The translations under genes were made by a program, and so were the position numbers. A stretch of 64,000 nucleotides of DNA, from contig NC_090034.1 of assembly GCF_037176765.1 (NCBI RefSeq), forward strand, positions 91,039,000-91,102,999, in the 5' to 3' direction. The notes under the pieces were generated by a model, which was not told the DNA's origin, made no database searches, and was given only the letters and a program-made list of their open reading frames with translations. Numbering within the stretch: position 1 is the first letter of the stretch; each line of letters starts with the position of its first letter. Positions 1-10,498 of the stretch are shown in pieces. The DNA comes from Anolis sagrei (Eukaryota > Chordata > Lepidosauria > Squamata > Anolidae).

Positions 1-855
1 TCAGTAGTAATTTAATGCAGCTGGCTCCCAGATAGCTGTGCCACAGCCCAGTCCAGTTGATATTTGTTTATAAACACATAATTGTTGGTTGTTATATACC
101 TTCCACTTTTCAATGTGTGACAAGACTATCATTCGGGGTTTTGTTTGGCAAGATTAATTAGAAGAAAGATTTTTTTGTTACCTCCCTGTTAGCATGAGAG
201 CATGATTTCCCAATGGGTTTTCGCAGTTGAGTGGTGTCCCGCAGTTGTAGTCCAACACTCCGCTCATTACATTATACTGACTCTTTATATGAACATGCAG
301 ATACTTAAACTGAATTTGCAAAAAATAAAATAAAATAAAAATAAAAATGCCATTCTAAAGAAAAAGAAAAAAATTCCCTCGAAAACCCAATTACATTTCT
401 ACTATTGCTTTCCCAATGTTTTGGACTTCAAGCTCTCCACGATCCCCAGGCAGCATGAAAGGATTGTCTTTATAGTACGTGCTTCACACCAAGACCTAGT
501 GATCTTTTTCCTCTTTCAAAATATCATCATTACAGTTGTTGTAAACCTGCTTCCTTATTTGGTTTAAAACCTCAAATGGTGTGGTCAGCAGACCTCTGAG
601 ATGTTTCCTGGCGCATGGGTTTGCAAAGCACCTTAAGATTGCTGGGAGACCAATAATTGCAGAAGTAACTTGTGATTCTATCTTGCTATGGCAAGAATTT
701 AGTTTTCGGATTCTGGGAGGATGCCCCCTTTAGTCCTAAGGTATGAGTAGACCTATATTTTGTCTTGGGAAGAACTTGGAAACATACTAGTTTAGGCTCC
801 AACATCCAGAATACCAGTCAGCATGGCCACTAAGTTTGAGTATTTGGGTTTGGGT
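1..855. other. Unassigned AT-rich DNA with a faint SINE remnant
   Basis: No open frame with a recognisable domain is seen. About 195-275 resembles, on the minus strand, the head of the tRNA-derived SINE found at 48754 and 62981 (phrases such as gtagtccaacactccgc). The rest shows only short A-rich tracts near 318-375. Confidence 0.3.
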
Positions 856-865
856 ATTCTGGGAA

Positions 866-1412
866 AATCAGAAGACGCTTACTTCTTGGGAGGAGAGCAA
901 TGTCCAATCTCAATAAAATAGTAAAGAGTAGAGACATCAGACTGGCAACAAAGATCCGCCTAGTCAAAGCCATGGTATTCCCTGTAGTAACCTACGGATG
1001 TGAGAGCTGGACCTTAGGGAAGGCTGAGCGAAGTAGGATCGATGCTTTTGAGCTGTGGTGCTGGAGGAAAGTTCTGAGAGTGCCTTAGACTGCGAGAAGA
1101 TCCAACCAGTCCATCCTCCAGGAAATAAAGCCCGACTGCTCACTGGAGGGAAAGATACTAGAGACAAAGTTGAAGTACTTTGGCCACATCATGAGGAGAC
1201 AGGAAAGCCTAGAGAAGACAATTATGCTGGGGAAATTGGAAGGCAAAAGGAAGAGGGGCCGACCAAGGGCAAGATGGATGGATGGCATCCTTGAAGTGAC
1301 TGGACTGACCTTGAAGGAGCTGGGGGTGGTGACGGCCGACAGGGAGCTCTGGCGTGGGCTGGTCCATGAGGTCACGAAGAGTCGGAGACGACTGAACGAA
1401 TGAACAACAACA
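866..1412 (+). mobile_element. BovB (RTE clade) LINE, 5'-truncated, 3' end
   Basis: The translation matches the end of the BovB reverse transcriptase protein: KAMVFPVVTYGCESWTLGKAE, then KYFGHIMRRQESLEK, KRKRGRPRARWMDG and a final KSRRRLNE before the stop and an ACAACAACAA tail. The frame is broken once, by a TAG after VLRVP where the copy at 30023 has a Trp codon. The element is flanked by a 10-bp direct repeat ATTCTGGGAA at 856-865 and 1413-1422, which fits a target-site duplication. Only about 0.55 kb of the roughly 3 kb family remains, so it was 5'-truncated on arrival and is not active. Confidence 0.9.
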
Positions 1413-1636
1413 ATTCTGGGAATTATAATCCAAAAAGAAACTGGAAAATTCCAATTTGGGATCATATTCCTCCCAACTATAATGTTTGCCATTGATGACC
1501 GTGGCAGAATAAGTGCTGAACAGGCTCAGAGCCACAGGTAAGTATAATTTCACACTACTGAATTATAGTCCTATGGTTCCACTTTAATTACCATGGTTCC
1601 AATCTATCGAATTCTGGGATTTGAAGTTTATGTAGT

Positions 1637-1926
1637 ACTAGCTGTCCCCTGCCACGTGTTGCTGTGGCCCAGTCTGTGTATATATGTGTGTTTGCATGTG
1701 TGTGTATATGTGTGTGTGTGGTTTTGTGCATGTGTTGTAATGTAATTTTTGTGGGGTTTTTTTGCTTTCTAAGTCTCTTCTGCTGTGTTTTTCAGTGTTT
1801 TAATGAGTGATGGACACTCGTTTGCCTGATAGGTATATTGTGTCCAAATTTGGTGTCAATTTGTCCAGTGGTTTTTGAGTTATGTTAATCCCACAAACGA
1901 ATATTACATTTTTATTTATATAGATT
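1637..1926 (+). repeat. Interspersed repeat, family D
   Basis: Begins ctagctgtcccctgccacg and ends with tttatttatatagat. Related copies occur at 27822-28118 and 47209-47830, and the internal phrase tttttgagttatgttaatcc is shared with the 27822 copy. There is a GT-rich tract at 1677-1735. The superfamily is not assigned. The conserved ends without clear terminal inverted repeats would allow a Helitron-like or an RTE-like origin. Confidence 0.6.
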
Positions 1927-2202
1927 TGAATTTTAAGCCATAGAATCTAGTACCTACCCAAACTGCAAATCCCAGACTTCTCTAGCAGCCTAGCAGTTGC
2001 AATTGAAAATGGTGCCAAGGTATTGTGAAAGAATCACAGGCTGAGGGACTATAATTGCTGAGCCTTTTTTTTTCTGGCTGACAGTGACACAAAAGGCTTT
2101 AGGTTGAGTGACAGATGAATATTGGACCTTGTAGCAGACTTAGGCAAAGGTGGTAAGACCATTCCTCCTGGTGACCCTGTGTGGGCTGCACTATTGCTCT
2201 AA

Positions 2203-2738
2203 GTTTTGTTTGTTTGTTTCCCTTGTACACCACTTTTCTCACCTTGGGGAGGACTCAAAGTAGTTTCTAACATATTTATGGCAAAATTTAATCCCTCACA
2301 TACATATAAAACTTAACATAAAAAAACTATAATTAATAAATATCAATTAGATCATTAAAACATAACAACATTTGGACATTAAAACATGGAGTTAAAAACA
2401 TATTACTATAAACATTAAAATCACATAATCCAAAAATTGTAGTCCAGGCCATTCCAAATATCAATTGCACATATTCCCAGATTATTCCTTGTATTTCTTA
2501 CAGTCCCAAAGCTTGGTCCCATAGCCAAGTTTTAATTTTTTTCTGAATGCTAGGAGGGAAGGTGCTGATCTTATTTCATTGGAGAGAGAGTTCCATAGTC
2601 GAGGAGCCACCACCAAAAAGGCCCTGTCTCTCATCCCCAACAGTCGCACCTGTGAGGGAGGTGGGACGGAGAGCAGGACCTCCCTGGATGATCTTAACAT
2701 CAGAGATGGTTTATAGGAGATACGTTTGGACAGGTAAG
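2203..2738 (-). mobile_element. L2-clade LINE 3' fragment
   Basis: Minus-strand translation gives the end of an L2-type ORF2: YLSKRIS, then SSREVLLSVPPPSQVRLLG, RDRAFLVVAPRLWNSLSNEIR and SAPSLLAFRKKLK. This aligns with the intact L2 protein at 18047-21229 (YLSDRISAYEPTRALRSSGEAL). It is followed by a 3' untranslated region and a (GTTT)n tail at the left edge. The copy is diverged and 5'-truncated. Confidence 0.75.
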
Positions 2739-2852
2739 CTTATTTCTCTGCTTATTTTTTTCCATTTTTTTTCCTTATGAAGGTATGTGTCTCTGGGTGT
2801 GTGTCCTTGTGGTAGAAATGAAAGCATGTGAGAAAGCTGATGAAATGTAATA

Positions 2853-3187
2853 CAGTAGAGTTTTGCTTATCCAACCTTTGCTCATCCAACATTTTGTATT
2901 ATCCAATGCAGTCTGCCTCCCACCTGGATCTACAGCAGTTTCAATACATTGTGATGTTTTGGTGCTCAATTTGTAAATACAGTAATTACTACATAATGTT
3001 ACTGTGTACTGAACTGCTTTTTCTGTCGATTTATTGTAAAACATGATATTTTGGTGCTTAATTTGTAAAATCATAATGTAATTTGATGTTTAATAGGCTT
3101 TTCCTTAATCCCTCTTTATTATCCAACATTTTTGGTTATCCAGCGTTCTGCAGGCCCGTTTATGTTGGATAAGTAAGATTCTTACTT
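2853..3187 (+). mobile_element. pogo/Tigger-like (Tc1/mariner) non-autonomous element
   Basis: The left end is CAGTAGAGTTTTGCTTATCC after a TA. The right end is a degraded inverted copy (ttggataagtaagattctta). The interior matches an element in the opposite orientation at 49295-49610, including phrases about gttttggtgct and cattatg. No transposase frame is present, so it is a deletion derivative. The family call rests on the CAGT terminus and the TA target. Confidence 0.65.
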
Positions 3188-3189
3188 AG

Positions 3190-3655
3190 TTTAAAGCTGT
3201 TTGGGGCTTCTTATCACCGAAGGAAATCTCTTGGGAAGACGGATGGATAAATGTCAGCATGTGGAAGAAGCAAAGACCACCAGCACTGAAGCGATGATCT
3301 TTCACCATCAACTTTGCTGGACTGGCCATTTTGTCGGAATGTCCAATCACCATTTCCCAAAGCAGTTACTCTACTCTCAACTTAAGAATGGAAAACGGAA
3401 TGTTGGTGGACAGGAAAAGAGATTTAAAGATGGACTTAAAGCCAACTTTAAAAACGGTGGCATAGACAACGAGAACTGGGAAGCTCTGACCCTTGAACAT
3501 TCTAACTGGAGGTCAGCTGTGACCAACAGTGCTGTGGAGTTTCAAGAGGAATAAATAGAGGGCAAAGGGGTGAAATGTGTCAAGAGGAAGGCTCTGCAAG
3601 CCAACCCTGACTGGGACCACTTTCCATCTGGAAACTGATGTGCTCACTGTGAAAT
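3190..3655 (+). mobile_element. Non-LTR retrotransposon reverse transcriptase, C-terminal fragment (RTE-like)
   Basis: A 117-codon frame (3201-3554) contains TSTEAMIFHHQLCWTGHF, HHFPKQLLYSQLKNGKRN and GGQEKRFKDGLKAN. These match the conserved end of a widespread vertebrate LINE protein (typical form LRWAGHVxRM...RLPKRLLYGEL...KRSQGGQKKRFKD). The frame starts inside the protein, so the copy is 5'-truncated. The clade is uncertain. It does not belong to the BovB family seen elsewhere in the window. Confidence 0.65.
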
Positions 3656-3666
3656 AATAACTTGAA

Positions 3667-4460
3667 TGTGATGAATTCCCTACCTTTTTAGGCCCAGGGA
3701 AAGCTCAGAAAGCTCAGAAAGTAGGCCCAGAAAGTTCAGCAGCCATTTTATGAGATGGTGCAAGGAGGCCATCTTAGAGTACCCATTTCCTAGAGGGGGC
3801 GGAGCTTAGGAGCAGTCTGGAGGGAAATGTAGGGAGCTTTGTAACTGGCTGGGAGAGAGTGGGTGGAGCTTAGCTGGAGAGCAGAGGAAAAAAGGCTTGA
3901 AGTAGGGGCGTTTAAAAATCTGACAGCTCAGTTAGGGTTTGGTGTTTAAAGAAGCAGTCAGGGTCTGGTGTTTGAAGAGTGGAGAGGGTTTGTGTGTTAG
4001 GAGAAGAGAAGTCAGAGAAGCCAAGAGTTGGTCAGTTAGTAAAGATAGATAGCTATTAGGGAGAATAGCTAGTGTAGAGCTATTCTTTGTTTAACAACAA
4101 CTGTCTCAAAGTGTCTCTGTCTATAGAAATACTATTCCATTATCTGGGGAACAAAATATGAAGATTGGTGGCAGCAAACTACTAGAAGGTTTTCACTGTT
4201 ATTTACCTCAGAGTTCAGAGTCCTCAGTGCGAATCCAGCACCACAGAATTTACTTGAAACCTCTAGCTAAACCAGAAGCTAAATATTCCTTAAAGTGTGG
4301 TGGTTGCCAGTGATCACAGAACTTTACCTCAGAAAACAGTGTATTGGTGGCAAAGTTTCAGCAGCCCCAAACACTTAATTGTATTTATTTACTAATCTTT
4401 TATATTTTTGGTGAGCAGCATTTGGGATTATGTAAAAATTCTTTACAATTGGTGATGCAG
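3667..4460 (+). mobile_element. Probable LTR-retroelement fossil (LTR and leader fragment)
   Basis: No coding capacity is seen. The segment is compositionally distinct, with GGCGGAGCTT-type promoter-like blocks. It then has phrases like attggtggcagca (about 4165) and ttggtgatgcagcggtggga (about 4448), resembling the primer-binding region that follows the 5' LTR in Gypsy-like elements. The ends are not certain (TGTGATG at 3667 is a candidate left end) and I found no convincing target duplication. It is an old, broken, partial copy. Confidence 0.35.
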
Positions 4461-4799
4461 CGGTGGGATCTCCAAACAAAGGGTGATCCTCTCCATGTGG
4501 TAGAGGTTCTCTCCTCTTAACCTCCCATTCCCATTCTCATTACAATTTGTTTGGCAAGAGGTGGGATGAATAAAGACCCCCCTGCCACAAGAATTTTACC
4601 CTGACTGTGTGGATTTAGAAATTCAGATATAATTCTTTTACATTGGTCAAGAATAGGTCTTCACAGTCACCTAGGGAACCACCGCCAAGGCCCTACATTT
4701 GGAAGGCAATCATACTCTGACACAAGGGATCACCAATGATGAGACTCACATAAATATGGGTAATTGGAGTGGGCTATAGGCTTCAGAAAAGGGCCAAAA
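4461..4799. other. Unassigned spacer
   Basis: Nothing recognisable beyond the edge of the preceding retroelement-like segment. No open frame or repeat match. Confidence 0.3.
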
Positions 4800-5003
4800 T
4801 GTCCTAAAGGCACAAAATCCCATTAGATCTGGCAGCTAAGCAGGGCTAGTTTGGTTGGTTTTTGGATGGGCGACCGTAGACAAACACCAGGTGCAATTGG
4901 CAATATTTCTTAGGAAGAACCTAGCAAACCCACTTCTGAGTATCCCCTGTATAAGAAAATGCTCCAAAATTCACGTGGTTGCCATAACTCAGCAAGTGTC
5001 ACA
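4800..5003 (+). repeat. 5S-rRNA-derived SINE (SINE3 type)
   Basis: The head keeps 5S rRNA internal promoter wording: gatctggcagctaagcaggg, tttggatgggcgacc and accaggtgcaa. The body and tail (cccacttctgagtat, gttgccataactcagcaagtg) match the second copy at 16221-16453. It is diverged and has no poly-CA tail left. Confidence 0.7.
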
Positions 5004-5249
5004 GATTTCAGGGTTACCTGGTGTTTGTGGGAGGTCACAAAACAAAGACCCAAGACTGCATATGGCCCACTGGCTACACTTCCCCATTCAGGTTCCATAT
5101 GTCAAATAGAATTCGATATCTCCCCTTGAACGCTAAACAACTACCAGATTTCCTTCATCATACGTTGTGACAATGAAGTCAGACACTGGAAATGAAGGAA
5201 TTAAACAACTTTATTCATGCAGTTAACTATGTATTCTCACGTACACAGT

Positions 5250-5571
5250 TAAAGTAAAGGTAAAGGTTTCCCCTGACATTGAGTCTAGTCATGTAGGGTG
5301 GTGCTTCGGCTTCTAAGCCAAAGAGCTGCCATTGTCCGTAGACATCTCCAAGGTCACATGGCCAGCATGACTGCATGGAGCACCATTACCTTCCTGCAGA
5401 AGTGTTACCTATTGATCTACTCACATTTGCATGTTTTTGAACTGCTAGGTTGGCAGAAGCTGGGGCTAACAGCGGGAGCTCACCTCGCTCCCTGGATTCA
5501 AATCGCCAACCTTTCAGTCAGCAAGTTCACCAGCTCAGTGGTTTAACCTGCTGTGCCACAGGTGGTCCCAG
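5250..5571 (-). repeat. tRNA-derived SINE, type A
   Basis: On the minus strand it reads from a degraded tRNA-like head (ccactgagct..., B-box-like GATTTGAATCC) through atgcaaatgtgagtagatca to a tail of the form gactagactcaatgtcaggg followed by TTTACC repeats. Seven further type A copies or tailed relatives are in the window. It is about 320 bp, essentially full length and diverged. Confidence 0.85.
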
Positions 5572-6109
5572 GTACACAGTAGAAGTATATAATATTAGGT
5601 TTCTGGTAGTGTTTCTTTCTCTTAGCTGGATGCTTACTTTCTTGCCTATGGACTGATGTTCTCAAGTCTGACTTCCCTTCTTGTTCCTCCTGTTCTTGCA
5701 GTTTTATTGTAGTCAAATAATCATAGCTGGTAGACCGCATATTTCTCTACTTATAAGACATTTTTTTTTAATAAATAAATAATTTTCAATCTTGCCTTTA
5801 TTCAGTCCATGGCTCAACAAGTTGAAAAAAGTGCAACGTATAAAAGAACCCAATTAGGACAAAAGCAGTAAAAACCCAGCTAAACAATTATATATATACA
5901 AAGTTAAATAAGTCTAAAACATATTTAAAACATATTAAAAAGCTACAAGTACAACATATCGCTTGAACAAAATCTTCCTGCATTAAAAAGTTTAACCAAA
6001 GGCTTAAAATGTTTTTTTTTTTGCTAATAAGGAGAAAACACCCCCCACTCCATTTACTAAAGACAGTAACCATTCAAAGTACTCATCTCATATACAAAAC
6101 CATCAAGAG
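5572..6109. other. Unassigned AT-rich DNA
   Basis: Contains poly-T/poly-A tracts at 5761-5790 and 6010-6022 and the minus-strand-like phrase aatcttgcctttattcag. No family or gene was recognised. Confidence 0.25.
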
Positions 6110-6618
6110 AGTATGTGTTGCTGAAGGCTTTCATGGCCAGAATCACTGGGTTGCTGCAAGTTTTCCAGGCTGTAAGGCCATGTTCCAGAAGCATTCTCTC
6201 CTGACGTTTCGCCCACATCTATCGCAGGCATCCTCAGAGGTTGAGGGATCTGTTGGAAACTAGGCAAGTGAGGTTTATATATCTGTGGAATGTCCAGGGT
6301 GGAGAAATAACTCTTGTCTGCTTGAGGCAGGTGTGAATGTTGCAAACGGCCACCTTGATTAGCATTAAATGGCCTTGTGGCTTCAATGCCAGACTGGTCG
6401 CTGCCTGGGGGAACCCTTTGTTGGGAGGTGCTAGCTAGCCCTGATTGATTCTTGTCTGGAATTTCCCTGCTTTTTTGCATGTTGCTCTTTATTTACTGTT
6501 CTGATTTTCGAGTTTTTTAAATACTGGTAGCCAGATTTTGTTCATTTTCATGGTTTCCTCCTTTCTGTTGAAATTGTCCACATGCTTGTGGATTTCAATG
6601 GCTTCTGGTACAAAGCCA
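6110..6618 (-). mobile_element. Penelope-like retroelement, GIY-YIG end plus 3' region
   Basis: On the minus strand 6505-6615 encodes EAIEIHKHVDNFNRKEE followed by NKIWLPVFKKL and a stop. This matches the end of the GIY-YIG endonuclease domain of Penelope-like elements (EAxEIxKHPxNxNR). The following ~390 bp down to 6110 is the 3' region, which on the plus strand reads gctgaaggctttcatggcc... cgtttcgcccacatctat. Only the 3' part of the element is present. Confidence 0.65.
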
Positions 6619-7112
6619 ATAAGAGGCAGAAATTGTAACTCTTAGGCCAAAAGCTTTCTCACAAGCCAACCACTGATGGAAAAGGAGACCTTATCCTGAG
6701 AACCTTATCATTGGATTAATGCAGTCTTAGGCATTTTTGACATTTGTTTTTGTTTAATTCTTTATTAATGTCTTTATCACATCTCAAGGGAAGTGCAGGT
6801 TTCTCTATCTCATATCATACAGGCACATATTGTACTACACACCACCCCTGTGAAGAAGTGTGGGCGAAGAGAGCTGACTTGAAATCACCTATGAACTTCA
6901 TGGTTCACTTTAATTACTGTTTTCCTCTAAACACTCTCTCACACAGCTTTCATTTACAAAACAAATGAGCAATAGCTTATGAAAATAATAACAATATATA
7001 TAACACATTGTAATAATTCTCATTGCTGTTAAAATACTACAAACAAGGTCATAGTCCGGGCTTCTTGGTCATCTATCTCCTGCCCCATGGACGTTTTTCT
7101 TCCACTTTTTTC
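6619..7112. other. Unassigned DNA
   Basis: No gene or repeat family recognised. Short open frames here have no domain signal. Confidence 0.25.
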
Positions 7113-7358
7113 ATGTCTGAAGTGACTTGAAAAACTGCAAGTCGTTCTGGTGTGAGAGAATTGGCCGTCTGCAAGGACGTTGCTCAAGGGATGCTTGGGT
7201 ATTTTTGATATTTTATCATCCTTGTGGGAGGCTTCTCTCATATACCTGAAAAGGGTGCCAGAACTGACAGAGGGAGCTCATCTGTGCTCTCCCTGGATTC
7301 GAACCTCTGACCTGCTGGCACAACGGATTAACCCATTGCACCACTGGGGACTTCTCCA
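7113..7358 (-). repeat. tRNA-derived SINE, type B
   Basis: The minus strand carries a tRNA-like head (ggtgcaatgggttaatcc, B box GGTTCGAATCC). It continues through gagctccctctgtcag, gaagcctcccacaaggatg and a tail ending accagaacgacttgcag. The same type occurs at 10980, 15732, 26325, 32255, 41665 and 54130. Confidence 0.85.
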
Positions 7359-7590
7359 ACTGATCCAACTCTCTCAAGCCAACAGATCTATGTGTGCTCT
7401 GTTTGGCCACAGGAAGTAAAAAATCCGATGCTGAATTTGGTTTAAGAAATGTTGGGACTGATCAGAGAGTCCACAAAAAAAATGGTCAATGAGCCTTTCC
7501 AAATGATAATTTGCCCAACTGACTCAAAACAAGTTGATATAACACAGTAGCTTGTTCTGCAGAAATTAGCTAATAAAGTTTCCAGGGATT

Positions 7591-7786
7591 GTTGTTGTTG
7601 TTGTTTATTCATTCAGTTACTTCTGACTCTTTGTGACCTCCTGGACCATCCCCCAGCTCCTTCAAAGTCAAGCCAGTCACTTCAAGGATACCATCCATTC
7701 ATCTTGCCCTTGGTCGGCCCCTCTTCCTTTTACCTCCCATTTTCCCCAGCATCATTATCTTCTCCAAACTTTCCTGTCTTCTCATT
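7591..7786 (-). mobile_element. BovB LINE 3' end, short
   Basis: Reading the minus strand gives the BovB C-terminal coding end (equivalents of GKRKRGRPRARWMDG and LTLKELG) and the (CAA)n tail. The 8-bp flanks CAGGGATT at 7583-7590 and 7787-7794 form a target-site duplication. At about 196 bp it is severely 5'-truncated. Confidence 0.85.
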
Positions 7787-7794
7787 CAGGGATT

Positions 7795-8590
7795 TTAACT
7801 TTTCAATATTTCTTAAAAGATATGGGAAGAGATGGAGAGATGGCTTTTACAAATGAGACGTGTCCAGTATTGTGAGCTATTCTATGGCAAGCACACTCAG
7901 TTTTGTTGAAGACCAGTTAGACCTGGCAAGTGATTCATCTGAATAAGTATTGTGTTCACAGCATAACACCACCCACAGGATCTTCCTTCCAGTTTGTAAG
8001 GGATCCTTGGCAAACAGACTAACATGGAAAGAGTTCTTTAAAGGAAGAAACCCCCTGACAGATACAATCTTCTCTTTGTTGACTGTAAAAAGACTCCAGA
8101 GAATTACTAGTCATTCAAGGCAACAGGAGCCAGATTTCTCATTCAATGCATGTTTTCAAATGTTACATTTACATAGAGAAGTCAGTACATTAGGCAGCTC
8201 TCGGATTTGAATGTTTGTTTGACAGTTTCTTTCAAGTGTGCTCTTGAGCAAAGATGAACAAAAAGCAGATTGGTTAAACACTGGTATATCCTTTGATGAA
8301 CTGCAGAAGATTAGATGGGCTTTTGGATGCACAATAGTTTAAAAATATCTCTCATAGCAAGAAATCTTTTCATTCTTATTATATCACAGAAATTCTGAAG
8401 CAGTAGATCCCAGTAAGGAAAATCTGAGAGTGCTACTCAAAGCTCATTTAGACAGTACCTTTATCCCAGAAGCTTCCACAGCAAACAGGAGGGTGGCCAG
8501 ACGCCGTTCCCTGCAAACACAAAAGCAATCGCTACAAAAGGCAAAAAACGCAAGAGTTCCAGATGTGGGAATATCGCAGTTTTGAGCCAA
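7795..8590. other. Unassigned DNA
   Basis: No coding or repeat signal that I can name. Confidence 0.25.
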
Positions 8591-8599
8591 ATATCCACA

Positions 8600-8715
8600 T
8601 CTTCGAATATCTGTATATTCCTGCATTAGAATCAAGGGTCCCCTGTTTCTCTGGATCACCAGTTTTTGTACATCATAAAAAGCAATACTTTCCAGTCATA
8701 ATAAATATATGGAAA
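8600..8715 (+). repeat. Local duplicate of about 90 bp (first copy)
   Basis: The phrases ctgtttctctggatcacca, gtacatcataaaaagcaata and tttccagtcataataaata recur with few changes at about 12155-12235, both close to receptor 1. This is either a low-copy repeat or a local duplication. No coding potential. Confidence 0.55.
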
Positions 8716-8891
8716 TCATGGGATTTTTTATCTAGATTTTTTCCTGATTGGTCGGTTCCTAAAAAGATGACACTTGAGTAGAAGGCAAAAACTTTGTGTG
8801 TCAGAAAGTTCATGAAACATGTGGGGGGCACAGTGGAGCTTTGCAATTATCCGCATATCCAGACCTCCACGTATCCGAATATTTGAATCTT

Positions 8892-8910
8892 GGGGGGGGG
8901 GGGGGGGGGG
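8892..8910. repeat. Poly-G tract, about 19 bases
   Basis: An uninterrupted run of G. The minus-strand frame covering it (poly-Pro) and the plus-strand frame (poly-Gly) are artefacts of the run. Its length may be unreliable in the assembly. Confidence 0.9.
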
Positions 8911-9290
8911 TTGGTTTTTTTTAAAACCTGCCAAGGTTCCTGGTGGAAGTTCCACAGTGGCCATCTTGGGAGCCTCTAAATCTCACATCAAAGCATCAAG
9001 TCTGGACAACTGAGGAAGAAATCCCGAGACCAACAGGTCTGTATGTGGACCTCTTCTGAAGTCCCAGGATTTTTTGCCCCTGTGATTCGGTGCTGTCTGG
9101 AAGTGCCCTCAGTTTTGACACTGAAAACATATGCCTAGCTAAAAAAGTTCTTTAATATTAAGAGAGTGTCTGTCTCTAAATAGTGGGTCCCAGGGTTCTA
9201 CTAACAGACCACAACATAGATCTCAAAGCCCTTAATGTTGCTTTGGAGTCCAGATATCTTGCATTGTTTCTGGAACATTTTATGGAGGAA

Positions 9291-10307
9291 TTAAGTCTCA
9301 GATATCCCAGATCTTGTATAAGGAGTAGGTGTGCTGGACCCAGCCAGCATATTTGAGACAGATGCCCGACCAGCTTCTTCATCTTTAGTTTCTGCATTTG
9401 GAGCCTTGCAACAAATCCGACAACATGGAGACCTAATACTTGAACATATGCGGAGCCAGAAGTCAGTAAAGGTTCGACGGATAGTGGCAGAAGAGAAGAA
9501 GAAGATCACAGGGTCCAGGGTGGTGTTGAGGGAAGTGAGAAAAAAGGTCTCCACTCTCCAGTCAGGATTCTTACCTTCAATAAAACCCACAATGTGGGAT
9601 ATATTGTAGGGAGCAAATGCCAGGGAGAAGTTAAGAACAGTGGCCAAGGCTAAGGCCACAGCCCTTTGCTTCTTCTGGGGTTTGATGTTAGGCATGGAGG
9701 TCAGGATGCGGATCACACTGATGTAACAGAAAAGGGTAATGATAAAAGGGATGAAGAAGAGGACAATGCAGAGCTCTAGCCGGAAAGGGAGGACGATTCT
9801 TAGCTGCTTTTCAGTGAAGTTGTCATAACACGTTCCGTTGGAACCACTTTTCTTTGCAGTCCTGTCAGAGTATTCTACCCCATAGACAATACTTAAGCAG
9901 TGGGAGCAGGCTAGAAACCAAATGAAGAGGCTGGCCATTTTTGCATAGGTTGGCCTGCGGTTTAACTTGTGCTTGACAGGGTGGGCAATGCATAGATAGC
10001 GCTCCACGCTGACTCCCATGAGGAAGAGGGTGCTGAGGTAGATGCTGCTGTAGAAGATGAAGTTGGCCACTGGGCAAAGAAAGTCAGGGAGAGGCCAAGT
10101 GTTGTCTAAGGCAATCTCTGCCATCTTGACAGGCAAAATGATTAGAAGGAAGAGGTCGGATATGGTCAAATTGAGCAGAAGGATGTCAATGGGTACTGGC
10201 TTCTCGGTCACTTTCTTCAGGAATGAATAGCAGGCCAGGAGGTTGGATGGGAGTCCAGTCACAAAGGCAAAGATGTAAACACCAAGGACCACATTTTTAT
10301 CAGCCAT
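9291..10307 (-). CDS. FFAR3-like: Free fatty acid receptor 2/3-like GPCR, copy 1 (closer to FFAR3)
   Basis: A 338-residue class A receptor in one exon; known family members sense acetate, propionate and butyrate and couple to Gi/o or Gq. Seven hydrophobic segments lie at about 7-30, 41-63, 78-100, 121-143, 171-195, 214-236 and 250-273. Class A landmarks visible are Asn22 (1.50), Asp51 (2.50), Cys78/Cys160 for the disulphide, Glu-Arg-Tyr at 102-104, Pro187, APYN in TM6 and DPVIF at 265. The carboxylate-binding residues of FFAR2/3 align with His136, Arg176, His238 and Arg251, so the fatty-acid pocket looks intact. Asn157 (NGT) is a glycosylation site. LLLNLT, WPLP and SNGTCY resemble FFAR3, while KLNRRP resembles FFAR2. 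The C-tail has Cys295/296/299/300 (possible palmitoylation) and a Ser/Thr-rich end. The start is supported by a splice acceptor 11 bp upstream. Orthology to mammalian FFAR3 rather than FFAR2 is not proven. Confidence 0.92.
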   Translation of the reverse strand: MADKNVVLGVYIFAFVTGLPSNLLACYSFLKKVTEKPVPIDILLLNLTISDLFLLIILPVKMAEIALDNTWPLPDFLCPVANFIFYSSIYLSTLFLMGVSVERYLCIAHPVKHKLNRRPTYAKMASLFIWFLACSHCLSIVYGVEYSDRTAKKSGSNGTCYDNFTEKQLRIVLPFRLELCIVLFFIPFIITLFCYISVIRILTSMPNIKPQKKQRAVALALATVLNFSLAFAPYNISHIVGFIEGKNPDWRVETFFLTSLNTTLDPVIFFFSSATIRRTFTDFWLRICSSIRSPCCRICCKAPNAETKDEEAGRASVSNMLAGSSTPTPYTRSGISET

Positions 10308-10317
10308 CCTCTCAGAG

Positions 10318-10331
10318 TCTGGAAGTGAAAG
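10318..10331 (-). promoter_or_regulatory. Splice acceptor of receptor 1 coding exon
   Basis: On the minus strand a pyrimidine-rich stretch runs into CACTTCCAG, with the exon starting at 10318, 11 bp before the ATG at 10307. The same layout, including the 11-bp leader, is at 31845 before receptor 2, so the intron in the 5' untranslated region predates the duplication. Confidence 0.8.
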
Positions 10332-10498
10332 GAGATAACATTAGAAAGCAGAATATCAAGCATGTTGCTTCTCAAGGAAAACAATGAATAGAAGGATATT
10401 CTGGTAGTTCTTCTTGTCTCACCTTCTCAGATAGTGTATCTCCAGATGTGTTGGAAAACAACTTCCACAATTACTAGCCAATTAGCTAATTGACAAAG

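Noticed and set aside
1085-1553. Minus-strand frames of 135 and 114 codons
   Set aside because: Shadows of the BovB coding strand.
6103-6480. 125-codon minus-strand open frame
   Set aside because: It lies after the Penelope-like stop codon, within the element's 3' region. The frame is a chance opening, not a gene.
8819-9013. Frames spanning the poly-G run
   Set aside because: Poly-Gly/poly-Pro artefacts with no homology.
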